Assembly (NCBI RefSeq): GCF_011516835.1
Contig: NZ_WOTB01000011.1
Coordinates: 80,388-144,387 of the forward strand
Direction of reading: 5' to 3'
DNA length: 64,000 nt
From: Acetobacter musti
GTDB lineage: Bacteria; Pseudomonadota; Alphaproteobacteria; Acetobacterales; Acetobacteraceae
Position numbers and translations under genes: made by a program. Positions 37,401-45,365 of this stretch are shown here, one piece after another. Each line of letters starts with the position of its first letter. Positions within the stretch are counted from its first letter, which is position 1. The notes below the pieces were generated by a model, which saw only the letters and a list, made by a program, of their open reading frames with translations, was not told the origin of the DNA and made no database searches.

Positions 37401-39453
37401 CGGCCGTGCCGCCTGAGGAAATTCCGGCGGTTCCGGAAGACCCAAGTGTAAAACCGGTGATTTCCGCGCCGGATGTGACGCTGACAATGCCGTCGCCAAT
37501 CGTGGCGCCGGTCAGGCTGGCGTTATCGGAGAGACTGATCGTCCCGCCGGAATCGACGGTGACGCTGCTGACCACAGCGCCGCTCTGTATGGCGCTCAGC
37601 TGACCGCCGTTGAGAATAATATCGACGGATGAGCCGCCGGTAATGATTTCCGTCCCGGAACCGTCAACGGTGACACCCGAGGCAACCCCGCCGCTGCTGA
37701 CAAGCAGTTCGCCGCCGGAATCGACAGTAACATTGCTGACAGTCGCGCCCGGGCTAACGGATGAGTCCATGCCCGCATCAGCCGTAACGGCGGCGAACAG
37801 CTTCAGAGAGCGTTGCAGGCCGGCCTGGCCGGTGACTTCGGTGATACCGCCGGAAGAGATCGTAATGGTGGTGGCCGATCCGCCGGACGAAACCGTCATC
37901 ACGCCGGATGCGGCAACAGTGATGTCAGTCGCCTGCCCGCCGCCAGAAACGCTGAGTACGCCACCGGAAGAGACATTAGCGGCGGAAAGAGTGCCGCCGG
38001 ACAGGACATCGCCTGTGCCACCCCCGGACAAGGTGACAGTGCCGCCCGATCCGCCAGAGCCGATCTGCAGCGCGCCACCGGAAAGAACCGACCCGCTGCT
38101 GAACAAACCACCGGAGGAAATCAGCGCGACGCCACCAGACCTGATCATGGTGCCGGAGACGGCAGCACCGTTTCCTGCGGAGAGAGTGCCGTCATCGAGA
38201 ACAGCACTGATCAGAGCAGCATCGCTGACACTGACCACGCCGGCTGAATCAATCAGGGCAGAGCTGATGACCGCGCCGGAAGAAGCGTCGAGAAGGCCGC
38301 CATGAACCGTGATGGTCTGAGCCTTGCCGCCGCTCAGTGTTTCCGTGCCGCCGGCGGAGACAACAGCGCCGGAGGTGACGCCGCCGGAGGTGACGGCTTC
38401 AGTTCCTCCCGAGAGGATCTGCGTGGCCGAGGCGACGCCAGCGGATGAGACGGAGACAGCGCCGCCCGATGAGACCGTCGCCGCGCTCAGCGTTCCGCCC
38501 GTGACACTGACGCGCCCGCCGATGGTCACGACGGTGCCAATAGCGGTTCCGCCGCTGCCTACGGACTGGACGCCGTCCTGCGTGATCGTCGCGGAAACAG
38601 CGGACCCGGCATTGCCGACAATCTGGGAGCCGCCGCTGATCGTCGTGCTGCCTGCGGTTCCGAAAACGGTTTCCGAACCCGCCGCGGAGAGAATGTCGCC
38701 ACCGGCGATGCCACCTGAGTCGACCGTGAGAACGCCGCCGGAGATGATGGTGGTGCCGGTAAGGACACCGCCGGACAGGACGCTGGCCGAACCGCCTGAA
38801 AGCAGAGTGACTCCGGAAGCCGACCCGCTGCCAAGAACGCTGAGAGAGCCACCGGACGAGACAGTCGCGGTGGACAGAATCCCGCCGGAAGAAATGACGC
38901 CGGAAGCAGCGGACCCAAACGCGGCATTGCTGACAACACCCCCGTTCCACGCGGAGAGCACACCGTCACTGAGCGTGACACTGGTAACGCCAGCACCCTC
39001 GGAGACATCGATTTCACCCCCGGACGTGATGTCCCGGATGGTAGCGGTGGCAGCCTCCCCCTGAAGAGAAAGAGTCCCGCCGGTAACAGCAGTATCCTCC
39101 GACGCGCCATCGAGAACGGTTTCACGGCCACCGGCCAGGATGGTGGTGCCAGAGGCCACACCACCGGAAAGAACACAGAGCGTACCGCCAGAGAAGAGTG
39201 TGGCGTCGCTCGCGAGACCACCGCTTTCAACGTCCGCAATCCCGCCGAGACCGCCGCGCCGCTGAGAACCGCACCGGACAGGACATCGCCCGTGCCGCTC
39301 CCGGAAAAGGTGACAGTGCCGCCCGATCCGCCAGAGCCGATCTGCAGCGCGCCACCGGACAGAACCGACCCGCTGCTGAACACCCCTCCGGCGGAAATGA
39401 GCGCAACGCCGCCGGACCCGATCATCGTGCCGGAGACGACAGCGCCGTTCCAT
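31435..39453 (-). CDS. Giant repeat protein, C-terminal part: repeats + Hint domain + glycosyltransferase-like domain
   Basis: Genuine coding in this frame begins near 39250; the first 70 or so codons of the open frame are shadow. It continues the Ser/Gly/Thr-rich repeats of the upstream frame (unit like SSGGxxSGxTxSSGGSxxV) to about 34130, probably a beta-solenoid. A Hint domain follows: the putative nucleophile Cys is encoded at 33925-33927 in PCYCRGTLILTPDG, with VETLSRGDHVVT, VVWIGRR and a SPLHAMYLDG block carrying the family His. Two linker modules with similar DNGVPL / LNDRRI signatures come next. The last roughly 340 residues, from RAKRALVITTVLES, resemble a GT4-like glycosyltransferase half (ATGVPVVFTGL region). 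No autotransporter barrel is present. In frame-corrected numbering, the Hint Cys is residue 3475 of about 4304. Confidence 0.85.
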   Translation of the reverse strand: MERRCRLRHDDRVRRRCAHFRRRGVQQRVGSVRWRAADRLWRIGRHCHLFRERHGRCPVRCGSQRRGGLGGIADVESGGLASDATLFSGGTLCVLSGGVASGTTILAGGRETVLDGASEDTAVTGGTLSLQGEAATATIRDITSGGEIDVSEGAGVTSVTLSDGVLSAWNGGVVSNAAFGSAASGVISSGGILSTATVSSGGSLSVLGSGSASGVTLLSGGSASVLSGGVLTGTTIISGGVLTVDSGGIAGGDILSAAGSETVFGTAGSTTISGGSQIVGNAGSAVSATITQDGVQSVGSGGTAIGTVVTIGGRVSVTGGTLSAATVSSGGAVSVSSAGVASATQILSGGTEAVTSGGVTSGAVVSAGGTETLSGGKAQTITVHGGLLDASSGAVISSALIDSAGVVSVSDAALISAVLDDGTLSAGNGAAVSGTMIRSGGVALISSGGLFSSGSVLSGGALQIGSGGSGGTVTLSGGGTGDVLSGGTLSAANVSSGGVLSVSGGGQATDITVAASGVMTVSSGGSATTITISSGGITEVTGQAGLQRSLKLFAAVTADAGMDSSVSPGATVSNVTVDSGGELLVSSGGVASGVTVDGSGTEIITGGSSVDIILNGGQLSAIQSGAVVSSVTVDSGGTISLSDNASLTGATIGDGIVSVTSGAEITGFTLGSSGTAGISSGGTAGSAVILSGGSLGVGPDGVASGVTIFSGGSETVLDGTSDDTTVAGGMLSLQGETAVAAIRDITSGGEIDVSDSAGVTSVTLSDGALSAWNGGVVSNAAFGSAASGVISSGGILSTATVSSGGFLSVSSGGVASGITISSGGSETVFDGISDDTAVDGGFLTVGGADAVVIVTTVDSGGEIDLSDSATLSGFVIDDGSVHVGDEAVVSTVTLGSDGSAVVSSGGVLRDAVVSSGDMVTVGAGGSAGGAILSSGGAATIAGVADAFAVQAGASLTAVSGSLVSGTILDSAASVTAADRAVFTVESGATASATQIRLGGSETVLGTAADDIIGGDGFYIGDSSGGALTAYDAETVLAGGVSRDATVLADGVLTLSAGGSAVSAGAGSGAIIAVCSGGLASDTQIGSGGSEIVSGGGVGSGDQVLYGGGLSVQEGIASGTVVSSGGLLAISGGGNVVGATVYSGGSEMLSGGVAEDATIHGGTLGILSGAVVSTVLIDSSGAVWIDNGQVNSGTVNDGTVIARDDATVSNTTLGSSGVAFISSGGAFSDGDVLSGGSLTILSSGVASAVMLSAGGTVTVSSGGTFSDATISSGGSVLISSGGTAGSATIFSGGSETVSGGTASDITLHGGFLSVAEAGASVSLDTVDSGGQIDLDDSASLTGGAIDNGTLRISNGASAATITLGSAGTATVSSGGILSSTIVSSGGSVTILSSGAASAVTLSAGGTVTVSSGGVLSDATISSGGSVLVSSGGTAGSATILSGGSETVAAGGVASGLTISSGGVAQVSGQSSGTGLLSRAFRLFAAVLTTTSSSSAVSSGGTVSGVTVEDGGELLVSSGGIADNVTVYSSGEEIVAGGSAYQTMLHGGQLILGQTGAVASGVTVDSGGAVIVSGNATLSGATVSDGLLTVSTDAEAGDVTLGAQGSASAVSGGIVSDAKILSGGILDIGSGGSATGVTISSGGVAELSSGGTLGDEHLLSGGTLRLLDSAIVSGMSLSGGGTIEVTDGGVFTGGTLSDDSLLDIGSGGTASGLTVSSGGSAVIADGGMVSSGTVSAGGVLDLHSGGTADGLTLSSGGVIEVGSGSVLSGTDFLSGGTILLEDEVWNADATYSYDSATGVLSTEENGHVYSFDLTGTYADETFQVSESDQDFTQIQIIPAGDDTPCYCRGTLILTPDGQRPVETLSRGDHVVTASGRVRPVVWIGRRVYGGTFAQRNPSVQPVVFRKGSLGGNLPARDLWVSPLHAMYLDGVLVPARALVNGSTIVQVRRFDRVDYFHIELETHDVILAEGAASETFVNDGGRFLFQNAAEFAELYPDHVDPPALYCAPRIEDGPELEIIRNNLGRGHEAERRAGSGAGAGSGIVTAGWLETSAGGRLRGWVRAAGDAEAFVEVTVLDNGVPLKTIVAGESSSEFRPGGSRVFGFDDPVGALPDPGHAHLIELRRAADNALLAGSFVYVAPAHGASADPEAPYPDSEERHVTQEAAPLTPVQGYLDNVTRRDARGWAWNGPDQPAPVTLDVFLNDRRICSTVANRHRPDLVSHSIGDGRHGFHVLFPCALSPAERHVIRICRAVDGADLYGSPFVIEPENSFGADLETLVSRAASAAGDSEERARIIHFLRSQADFLATAEAGERTERLETELAVREARRTGIRLPARAKRALVITTVLESCAPGDVTTGLRQHMRFMRKAGYDVTIVPADPTRIPAAVREDLEAPGVTVCGAPFVTSVEDMLRRYHDAFDRVVIDSAELTRRYQALIRAEMPHARLLMIPRIPLSRSAPAARNVSLFPPSGVVFSVDTFLPSSSQDAEELERRYPRARIVTLPVLGNQDIRAAQSFDGTSGIFLTGSPNEHLRCACEDYFRATILPHLRTGCPDAALLHDGALCFSARAGLVLPGADHGVTPQIMDLAATGVPVVFTGLTKAETGSLPLPLQGMIARTPAATAKLLTQLYTNSRFHSMMSRAMRNWAIRTHEKAQLAWDEALSDRRAGQARQRA

Positions 39454-42400
39454 GCGGAAAGGGTGCCATCAGTCAGCGTGGCGCTGATCAGGGTGGCATC
39501 GCTGACGCTGACAACAGTTCCCGATCCGATCACGGCGGAAGTCGTGACATCGCCGTCAAGAACTTCCAGAAGACCACCATCAATGGTGACATCGCCGACC
39601 GTGCCGCCGGCCAGACTCATATGCGCAGCGCTGCCGGTAACGCCGCTGACCGTGCCGGCGCCGTCGACAGACAGAATGCCACCGGACGAAAGCGTCAGAT
39701 CGCCGGCAGAGCCGCCGGCCAGAACGGTAATGCTGCCGGAAGTGACGATGCCGCCGGTATCCGTCCCGCCGGAAGAAACGGTTTCACTCCCGCCAGAGGC
39801 GATCCGCGTATTGCCCGCGATGCCGCCGGACGAGACCGTCATGGCGCCGCCGGAAAGAAGGGTGGCCCCGACAGCACCGCCGCCGCTGAGAACGATCTGC
39901 GCCCCGGCGCTGACGATGCCGCCGGAATCGGTTCCGCCTGACTGCACCGTTTCGGAAGCGCCGTTCTCGAACCGCACGGCGCTCGTCATGCCGCCGGATC
40001 GGACGTTCACGATGCCGCCGGACGAGACAACAGCGCTCACGGCGCTGCCGCCATAAAGGTCGATCAGGCCGCCGGAACTGACAATGGTGCCGGTCGCAAC
40101 GGCGGTGCCGTTCAGATACTGAATGCCACCCTGAAACACAGTGGCGGAGACGGCGGAGCCGTCGCCATACAGCGCCTGAAAACCGGTGTGAACGATGGCG
40201 TCGGAAGAAAGGCCGCTGACAATCTCACGCGCCTGATCTGTGAGGATCGCCCCGGATTCGATCCCGCCTGCTCTGACCACAAGCGCGGCCTCTGAATCGA
40301 CCGTCGCGGAAACACTCCGTCCACCACTGAAAATTTCCAGCTCACCGCCCGCCACGACCCGGGTCTGGCTGGCGATACCCCCGCTTTCGACAGAGATCCG
40401 GTCGCCGACATTCAGTGTGTTGTTGTCGACATCCAGAGTATAGGAGGAGCCGTCCCCGACTGTATCGTTGTCGGAAATACCGGAAATGTCCTCGAACCCG
40501 GTGTCCAGGATCTGATTTCCCGACGCGACCGCGCCGCTTTCAATGACAAGCGTTGCCGATGTCTGGCCAGAGCTGTCAGACAGCCCGGACACGATGACGC
40601 CGGACACCAGAGCGCCGCCGGAAGCGGTAAGCACCCCGCCCGCATCGATCCCGCCGCCGAGAGCAGCACCACCCGAACTGATAAAAGCCTGACCACCGGA
40701 AAAGACCGTTGCGGAGGAGAGAGTTCCGCCGGCGGAGATAACGGCGGAAGCAGCGGAGCCAAGCGTGGCGCTGCCGATGACACCCCCGTCCCAGGCCAGA
40801 ACCGTGCCGTCACTGAGAGTCAGGCTGGTGACGGTCGCACTGTCCGAGACGCTGACCGTACCAGCCGAGGTGACATCCCGGATGGTGGCGGTGGCGTCTT
40901 CCCCCTGGAGAAACAATGTGCCGCCAGCAACGCTCGTATCGTCGGAAACGCCATCGCTGACAGTCTCAGTTCCGCCGGCAGAAATGGTGACACCGGACGC
41001 AATGCCCCCCGAACTGACAAAGACCTCACCGCCGGAAGAAACCGCTGCCGTCGTAAGAGTTCCGCCAGACGAGATAACAGCCGAACCAGCGGAGCCAAGC
41101 GTGACATCACTGACCGCGCCCCCGTCCCAGGCGGAAACAGCGCCGTTACCGACAGCAAACTGATCAAGCGTGGCGCTGTCCGAAAGGTCGATCGTGCCGC
41201 CGGACTCAACCTCCGTAATGGTGACGGCAGTGGCGCCCCCCTGAAGAGACAGCACCCCCCCGAGAATTGCAGTGTCGTCAGAAGTTCCGTCACTGACAGT
41301 CTCAGTCCCGCCAGCGGAAATGGCGATACCGGAGACAACACCCCCCGATCCGACGTCGAGCGATCCCCCGGAAAGAACGGTGCCGCTGCTGACGACGCCG
41401 CCCGACGAGACAGAGACAATACCCCCGGATAAAAGGGTCGCGGCGCTGAGGACTCCGCCGGACGATACCCGGGCATCGCCCCCCGCAGAGAGCACGACCC
41501 CGGCGGCGTCACCCGCCGACAGAATGCTGAGCGTGCCACCGGAAACCCCGGCACTGCTGAGCACAGCTCCGGTTTCGACAGTCACAGCGGCGTCAGGACC
41601 AAGCGTGGCGGTGATGACCTGCGCGGCGCCGGCAATATCGATCTGCGCGCCGCCGGTGAAGGTCGCGGACCGCATGGCCGCGCCGGAAGTGATGAGCGCA
41701 CTGCCGCCGGAATCGATGGTGATGGCGCTGACAAGCGTGCCGGCATCGTATTCCGCGATCCCGCCGCCATGGATGGTCTGGCTGGTCGCGGTGCCCTGCG
41801 CCTCGACGATCTCAAGCGTGTTTCCGCTGAAAACCACGCTGCCCGCACTGCCGCCACTGACCTGCATCATGCCGCCCGACGAGACGGTCGTGCCCGTCGC
41901 GCTGCCGCCCGCCGCCAGGACGATCGCACCGCCATGAAGAACAGTGTCGGCCGAAGTCACACCGCCGGCGAACACGGTTTCACTGGCGGCGGCGGTCCAC
42001 GCCCAGGGGCTGCTGACCGTCAGGCCACAGCCTGCGCTGCCAATGGTGTCGCCGCCCGCGTTTCCATAAACGCTGAGGCGGTCATCATCGGCGACCGACA
42101 CCCCCGTCGCCCTGCCCCCGGCGGAGACCGTGACGGAAGCGTAACCCGCGCCACCCGCGGCGCTCCCGCTCAGAAGAGCAAGAGCGCTGGCGACCCCCCC
42201 GGACAGGATCGTGACGCCGGCAAACCCCGCGACAGCGCTGCTGAGAACGCCGCCGGACGAGACGGTGACGTTCGCCTGATAAAGCGCGGTCGTGCCGGTG
42301 GCGTCGGTATACTGCGCGCCGCCGCCGGAATTGATGCTCAGGCTGGTGGCGGAGCCGCCGCCCAGAATGACCAGCGTGCCCGAGACGGAACCGCCGGTCT

Positions 42401-44348
42401 CCCTCGCGCCTTTCGAGATCGTCTCGGTTCCGCCGGCTTCGAGATGCGTGGCGCTGGCGACACCCCCGGCCGAAAGGGTGATATGGCCACCGCTGAGCAC
42501 CGTGGTTTTCACCGCCGTGCCGGCGACCGACTGGGTCGCCCCGCCGGACACCACGGCCGCGCTGGCGATTCCGCCGGCGAAGACGGTCTGAACGGCGCCG
42601 CCGGCAAGTGTGGTGGCGGTGCTGTAGCCGTAGGCCGAAACCAGCTCGGACCCGCCGCTGAGAATACTGGCGCTCAGGGAACGGCCGAGACCCACTTCAC
42701 TGAGAGTACCGCCGGCGGAGACTGTCGTGGCGCTGAGCAGTCCCTGGTAAGCCTCCGCGATGCCGTCGGATAAGACCGTCGCGCTGACTGCCGAGCCCTG
42801 CACATAGAGACCGACGTGGTTGATGACCGTACCGGAAATGGCAAGGCTTCCGGTTTCGCTTCCGGAGCTGACAGTCACACCCGAGGCGAAGCCGCCGGCA
42901 TAGACGGCCATCCAGCTGTTGTTCAGAACGGTTCCGTACGCGCTGCCGCCCGCGCAGACGGACAGCACCGTATTGCTGAGGATCGTCGTGCCGCTCCACG
43001 CGCCGCCGGACGCGGCGGAGCCGGTGCCGGCTGAAATGGTGGCGCCGGCAATCGTTCCGCCGGAGGACGCCGTAACGACGCCCTGCGATACGGTGAGAGA
43101 GGACGCGACGCCGCCACCCGCAACGGTGAGAGTCGTGCCGTTGCCGATTGTGCCGCCGCTCAGGACAGCGCTGTTCGAAACGCTGATGACGGCTCCGGCA
43201 GCGGCGCCGCTCAGGGTGACGGAGCCCGTCGCCTGCTGAACCGAGAGCGTTCCGCCATGCACAACCGTGTTTTCGGACACGCCGCCAAGCACGGTTTCCG
43301 TGCCGCCGGCATAAAGCGCGGCATTGCTGGCGACGCCGCCGGAAGAAACAGTCAGCGCCCCATAGGCCGCGACTCCGGTTTCCGTGCCCCCGGCCAGCAC
43401 GGTTTCGGAGCCGCCGGCTTCCAGCCGGGTTGCGCTGGCAGCGCCTCCCGCGGCCACGGTCAGCGTCGCTCCCGACTGAATATCCGTGCCGCTGGCGGTC
43501 CCCCCGCCGGAAATGACGACCGCACCGGCGGCGGAGGCGACCGTGCCCCTGACAGCACCCCCGGTCTGCAGGAGAGTGCCGCCGGAACTGACGATCGTGC
43601 CGCTGGCCGCGCCGGCTTCGACAGTCAGATATCCGGATGAGGCGACGGTGTTGGAGATCGCGACAGCCTGCGAGGCAATGAGAAATTCGAGACCGCCGCT
43701 GATCGTGAGCCCGGAAGCCGTGCCGAGGGTTGTCTGGAAAGCGCCCGCATTCAGCGTGCCACCCGATTCGACATTCCCGATGTCGAGGTAGATCTGACCA
43801 TATGCGTCGACGGTCGGGTCGATAAGGGTCGCATCGGTGCCCGAAGTCCTGAGGATGCCGTCGGACAGAACCGTCGCGCTGACGGAGACGCCGCCCGAAA
43901 AGACATTTTCCCAGTCATAGACAAAGAACGAACCGGCGGTGTGGGTCGGGCCGGTATAAATCGAGTAAAAAGCGTCTCCGCCGATGACAGCGTCCGTCGA
44001 TACGCCGGAAACATTTTCCCTCGCGCCATAACGGACGATGGTGCCGGACGCCGCTCCACCGGCTTCAATCGTCATGACGGCGTAATCGGTCGGGTTGCCG
44101 TCACTGCCCCTGGCCGAGGTCGCGCTGTCGAGAGTGGTTCCGCTGGCCAGGCCGCCGGAGGAGACGGTGAGTTCCCCGCTATGCTCCGTTGTGACGCCGT
44201 CCGCCACCCCTCCGGCCCCGATAACCACGCCTCCGCCAGCCACGATCGTCGCGCCGCTGATGACACCGCCACTGCTGACGCTGACTTCAGTGCCCGCGGA
44301 GACGGTGCCGGTGAAAACAGAACCTGACTGTACGGCGGAAGTCGTCAT
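38559..44348 (-). CDS. Giant repeat protein, N-terminal part (AIDA-like repeats; frameshifted near 39247)
   Basis: This 1929-codon open frame starts at ATG 44348 with MTTSAVQSGSVFTGTVSAG and runs directly into Ser/Gly/Thr/Val-rich repeats (SGGVASGTTLDSA, AGGTETVLGG, SSGGVLSxATV types) like those of AIDA-type adhesins. There is no Sec signal peptide. Repeats are coherent down to about 39250; beyond that the frame becomes Pro/Arg-rich nonsense while the repeat pattern continues in another frame. One added base near 39247 would join both parts into a single 4304-codon gene. The AT-rich 44349-44600 upstream should hold the promoter. A cell-surface or secreted structural role is inferred from the repeats; the export route is not evident. 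Confidence 0.85.
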   Translation of the reverse strand: MTTSAVQSGSVFTGTVSAGTEVSVSSGGVISGATIVAGGGVVIGAGGVADGVTTEHSGELTVSSGGLASGTTLDSATSARGSDGNPTDYAVMTIEAGGAASGTIVRYGARENVSGVSTDAVIGGDAFYSIYTGPTHTAGSFFVYDWENVFSGGVSVSATVLSDGILRTSGTDATLIDPTVDAYGQIYLDIGNVESGGTLNAGAFQTTLGTASGLTISGGLEFLIASQAVAISNTVASSGYLTVEAGAASGTIVSSGGTLLQTGGAVRGTVASAAGAVVISGGGTASGTDIQSGATLTVAAGGAASATRLEAGGSETVLAGGTETGVAAYGALTVSSGGVASNAALYAGGTETVLGGVSENTVVHGGTLSVQQATGSVTLSGAAAGAVISVSNSAVLSGGTIGNGTTLTVAGGGVASSLTVSQGVVTASSGGTIAGATISAGTGSAASGGAWSGTTILSNTVLSVCAGGSAYGTVLNNSWMAVYAGGFASGVTVSSGSETGSLAISGTVINHVGLYVQGSAVSATVLSDGIAEAYQGLLSATTVSAGGTLSEVGLGRSLSASILSGGSELVSAYGYSTATTLAGGAVQTVFAGGIASAAVVSGGATQSVAGTAVKTTVLSGGHITLSAGGVASATHLEAGGTETISKGARETGGSVSGTLVILGGGSATSLSINSGGGAQYTDATGTTALYQANVTVSSGGVLSSAVAGFAGVTILSGGVASALALLSGSAAGGAGYASVTVSAGGRATGVSVADDDRLSVYGNAGGDTIGSAGCGLTVSSPWAWTAAASETVFAGGVTSADTVLHGGAIVLAAGGSATGTTVSSGGMMQVSGGSAGSVVFSGNTLEIVEAQGTATSQTIHGGGIAEYDAGTLVSAITIDSGGSALITSGAAMRSATFTGGAQIDIAGAAQVITATLGPDAAVTVETGAVLSSAGVSGGTLSILSAGDAAGVVLSAGGDARVSSGGVLSAATLLSGGIVSVSSGGVVSSGTVLSGGSLDVGSGGVVSGIAISAGGTETVSDGTSDDTAILGGVLSLQGGATAVTITEVESGGTIDLSDSATLDQFAVGNGAVSAWDGGAVSDVTLGSAGSAVISSGGTLTTAAVSSGGEVFVSSGGIASGVTISAGGTETVSDGVSDDTSVAGGTLFLQGEDATATIRDVTSAGTVSVSDSATVTSLTLSDGTVLAWDGGVIGSATLGSAASAVISAGGTLSSATVFSGGQAFISSGGAALGGGIDAGGVLTASGGALVSGVIVSGLSDSSGQTSATLVIESGAVASGNQILDTGFEDISGISDNDTVGDGSSYTLDVDNNTLNVGDRISVESGGIASQTRVVAGGELEIFSGGRSVSATVDSEAALVVRAGGIESGAILTDQAREIVSGLSSDAIVHTGFQALYGDGSAVSATVFQGGIQYLNGTAVATGTIVSSGGLIDLYGGSAVSAVVSSGGIVNVRSGGMTSAVRFENGASETVQSGGTDSGGIVSAGAQIVLSGGGAVGATLLSGGAMTVSSGGIAGNTRIASGGSETVSSGGTDTGGIVTSGSITVLAGGSAGDLTLSSGGILSVDGAGTVSGVTGSAAHMSLAGGTVGDVTIDGGLLEVLDGDVTTSAVIGSGTVVSVSDATLISATLTDGTLSAWNGAVVSGTMIGSGGVALISAGGVFSSGSVLSGGALQIGSGGSGGTVTFSGSGTGDVLSGAVLSGAAVSAGLRTLKAVVSRATPHSSLAVRSVFFPVVWPLAPPSWPVAVKPFSMARRRILLLPAGLFLFRGRLPPLPSGTSRPGVKSMSPRVLALPVSRSVTVCSPRGTGVLSAMPRLGPLLPASFLPAGFCPPRLSRPVALSAFLAAGRLPESLCFQAVRPASCPAVSLPAPPSSPAAFSRSTQVASPVATFSPRRVRKPFSEPQAARRSAAAPRLSAMPGPLFPRRSRRTASSP
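39243..39256 (-). other. Frameshift site in giant repeat gene
   Basis: On the coding strand the read is GCGGTCTCGGCGGGATTG. The upstream frame reads A-V-S-A-G-L and the downstream frame reads G-G-I-A-D-V. Adding one base after GTCTC restores A-A-V-S-G-G-I-A-D-V-E-S-G-G, which fits the repeat. There is no long homopolymer, so slippage is not the obvious cause; sequencing error, a real mutation or a recombination seam are all possible. Confidence 0.8.
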
Positions 44349-44640
44349 AAACGGGTCCGGACGGGGCTTTCAGAAGAAGGTTTCCAGGATCTCCGACATT
44401 CGGCCTGTAATGTTTACATTTAGTATATTTTTTCTTTTGACGACCGGATCTTCCCTGATTTTATTCTTCTTATTTATTGATTTTTCAGAATTTATTATGC
44501 GCGTCTGTTGCTGACCCGGCCGGATATGACCCGATGACGGAATGTCGGAACACCCCGGTTTTTTTTGATTGCAATTGAGAATTGTTTGCAATTAAGGTGA
44601 GGCATCACGACAGGGACGGGCCACTGGCCCGAAGGGTGCC
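44349..44640. promoter_or_regulatory. AT-rich divergent promoter region with candidate Fur-type box
   Basis: This 290-bp region lies between the giant gene and the plus-strand gene at 44641. The left half is very AT-rich (TTTACATTTAGTATATTTT near 44412) and probably holds the giant gene's promoter. At 44569-44593 the sequence TTGCAATTGAGAATTGTTTGC (with ATT following) resembles alphaproteobacterial Fur/Irr-type iron boxes (GCAA and TTGC half-sites around GAGAATT). The iron-box reading is tentative. Confidence 0.4.
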
Positions 44641-45315
44641 ATGATCGCAATTTCCGATGTTCTGAATGATTTGTCCGGTGACGAGCGGATGGCTGTCTGG
44701 ATGCTGCGCTATTTCGTCGGACCGGGACGGCCCGTCTGCCGGCTGGGGCTCGGAGCCCTGGTCGATTCGTGTTTCCGGCGGGACGTGGAAACGCTCGGCG
44801 CCGCGTTCCGGACGGCGCTGGACCGCCTCTCCGGACTGGGCATGACGCCTCTGGATATAAGGATGCGCGGCTGCCGCGAAATCAGCACGACCGAGCATCA
44901 GCTGCTGGAGGCAACGGCGGCGGCGCAGAAAGGCGATGAATCGGCCGTAAGGTCCGCGCTCCGGCCCGTCTTCACCCACCACCACGTGCTCGCTCCCTTC
45001 GCCGCGGCGGTCACGCAGCTGGGCGCCTGCCTGGCTGCCGCAGGCTACTGGCTGCGCCGCAGCGCGGGCATGGGAACTGCCGGGGAGACGCTGCCGGCAG
45101 CGGCCATCGTCATCTCTGATGAAGAAGGAAAGAGCGCCGTGATGTCAGAAAATCATCATGGGAACAGTCGCCATGACACCTGTGGCGACATGCACGGCGA
45201 CGGCCCCGTCGCGGCGGCGTCTCTGGTGACGCTCGCGCGCTGGCGCGGTCAGGACATGGGAATGACCCACGTCCTCTGGCCGCATGGCGCGACCCCGCGC
45301 AGTGTGCCGGTATGA
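44641..45315 (+). CDS. Hypothetical protein
   Basis: I do not recognise this 224-residue protein. The first 70 residues look like a helical, possibly helix-turn-helix, domain (LSGDERMAVWMLRYFVG, LGALVDSCFRRDVETLGAAFRTALDRL). Residues 85-150 are helical with HHH and an Ala-rich stretch. The tail is His/Met-rich (ENHHGNSRHDTCGDMHGD), which could bind metal. AAGGG precedes the ATG. It lies next to bacterioferritin, on the opposite strand and convergent, and behind a candidate iron box, so a role in iron response is possible but unproven. Confidence 0.65.
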   Translation: MIAISDVLNDLSGDERMAVWMLRYFVGPGRPVCRLGLGALVDSCFRRDVETLGAAFRTALDRLSGLGMTPLDIRMRGCREISTTEHQLLEATAAAQKGDESAVRSALRPVFTHHHVLAPFAAAVTQLGACLAAAGYWLRRSAGMGTAGETLPAAAIVISDEEGKSAVMSENHHGNSRHDTCGDMHGDGPVAAASLVTLARWRGQDMGMTHVLWPHGATPRSVPV

Positions 45316-45365
45316 GCAGTGTGCCGGCCTGAAAGTTCAGCCGCACAGTGCCCGGTTGGGAAGCC

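Noticed and set aside
39243..39256. Programmed ribosomal frameshifting at the giant-gene junction
   Set aside because: No slippery heptamer or homopolymer is seen at the junction; a missing base is simpler. It remains listed as a finding to verify.
31435..44348. CRISPR-like array appearance of the dense short repeats
   Set aside because: Repeats are coding (Ser/Gly units), imperfect and codon-periodic, with no constant repeat/unique spacer alternation and no cas genes.
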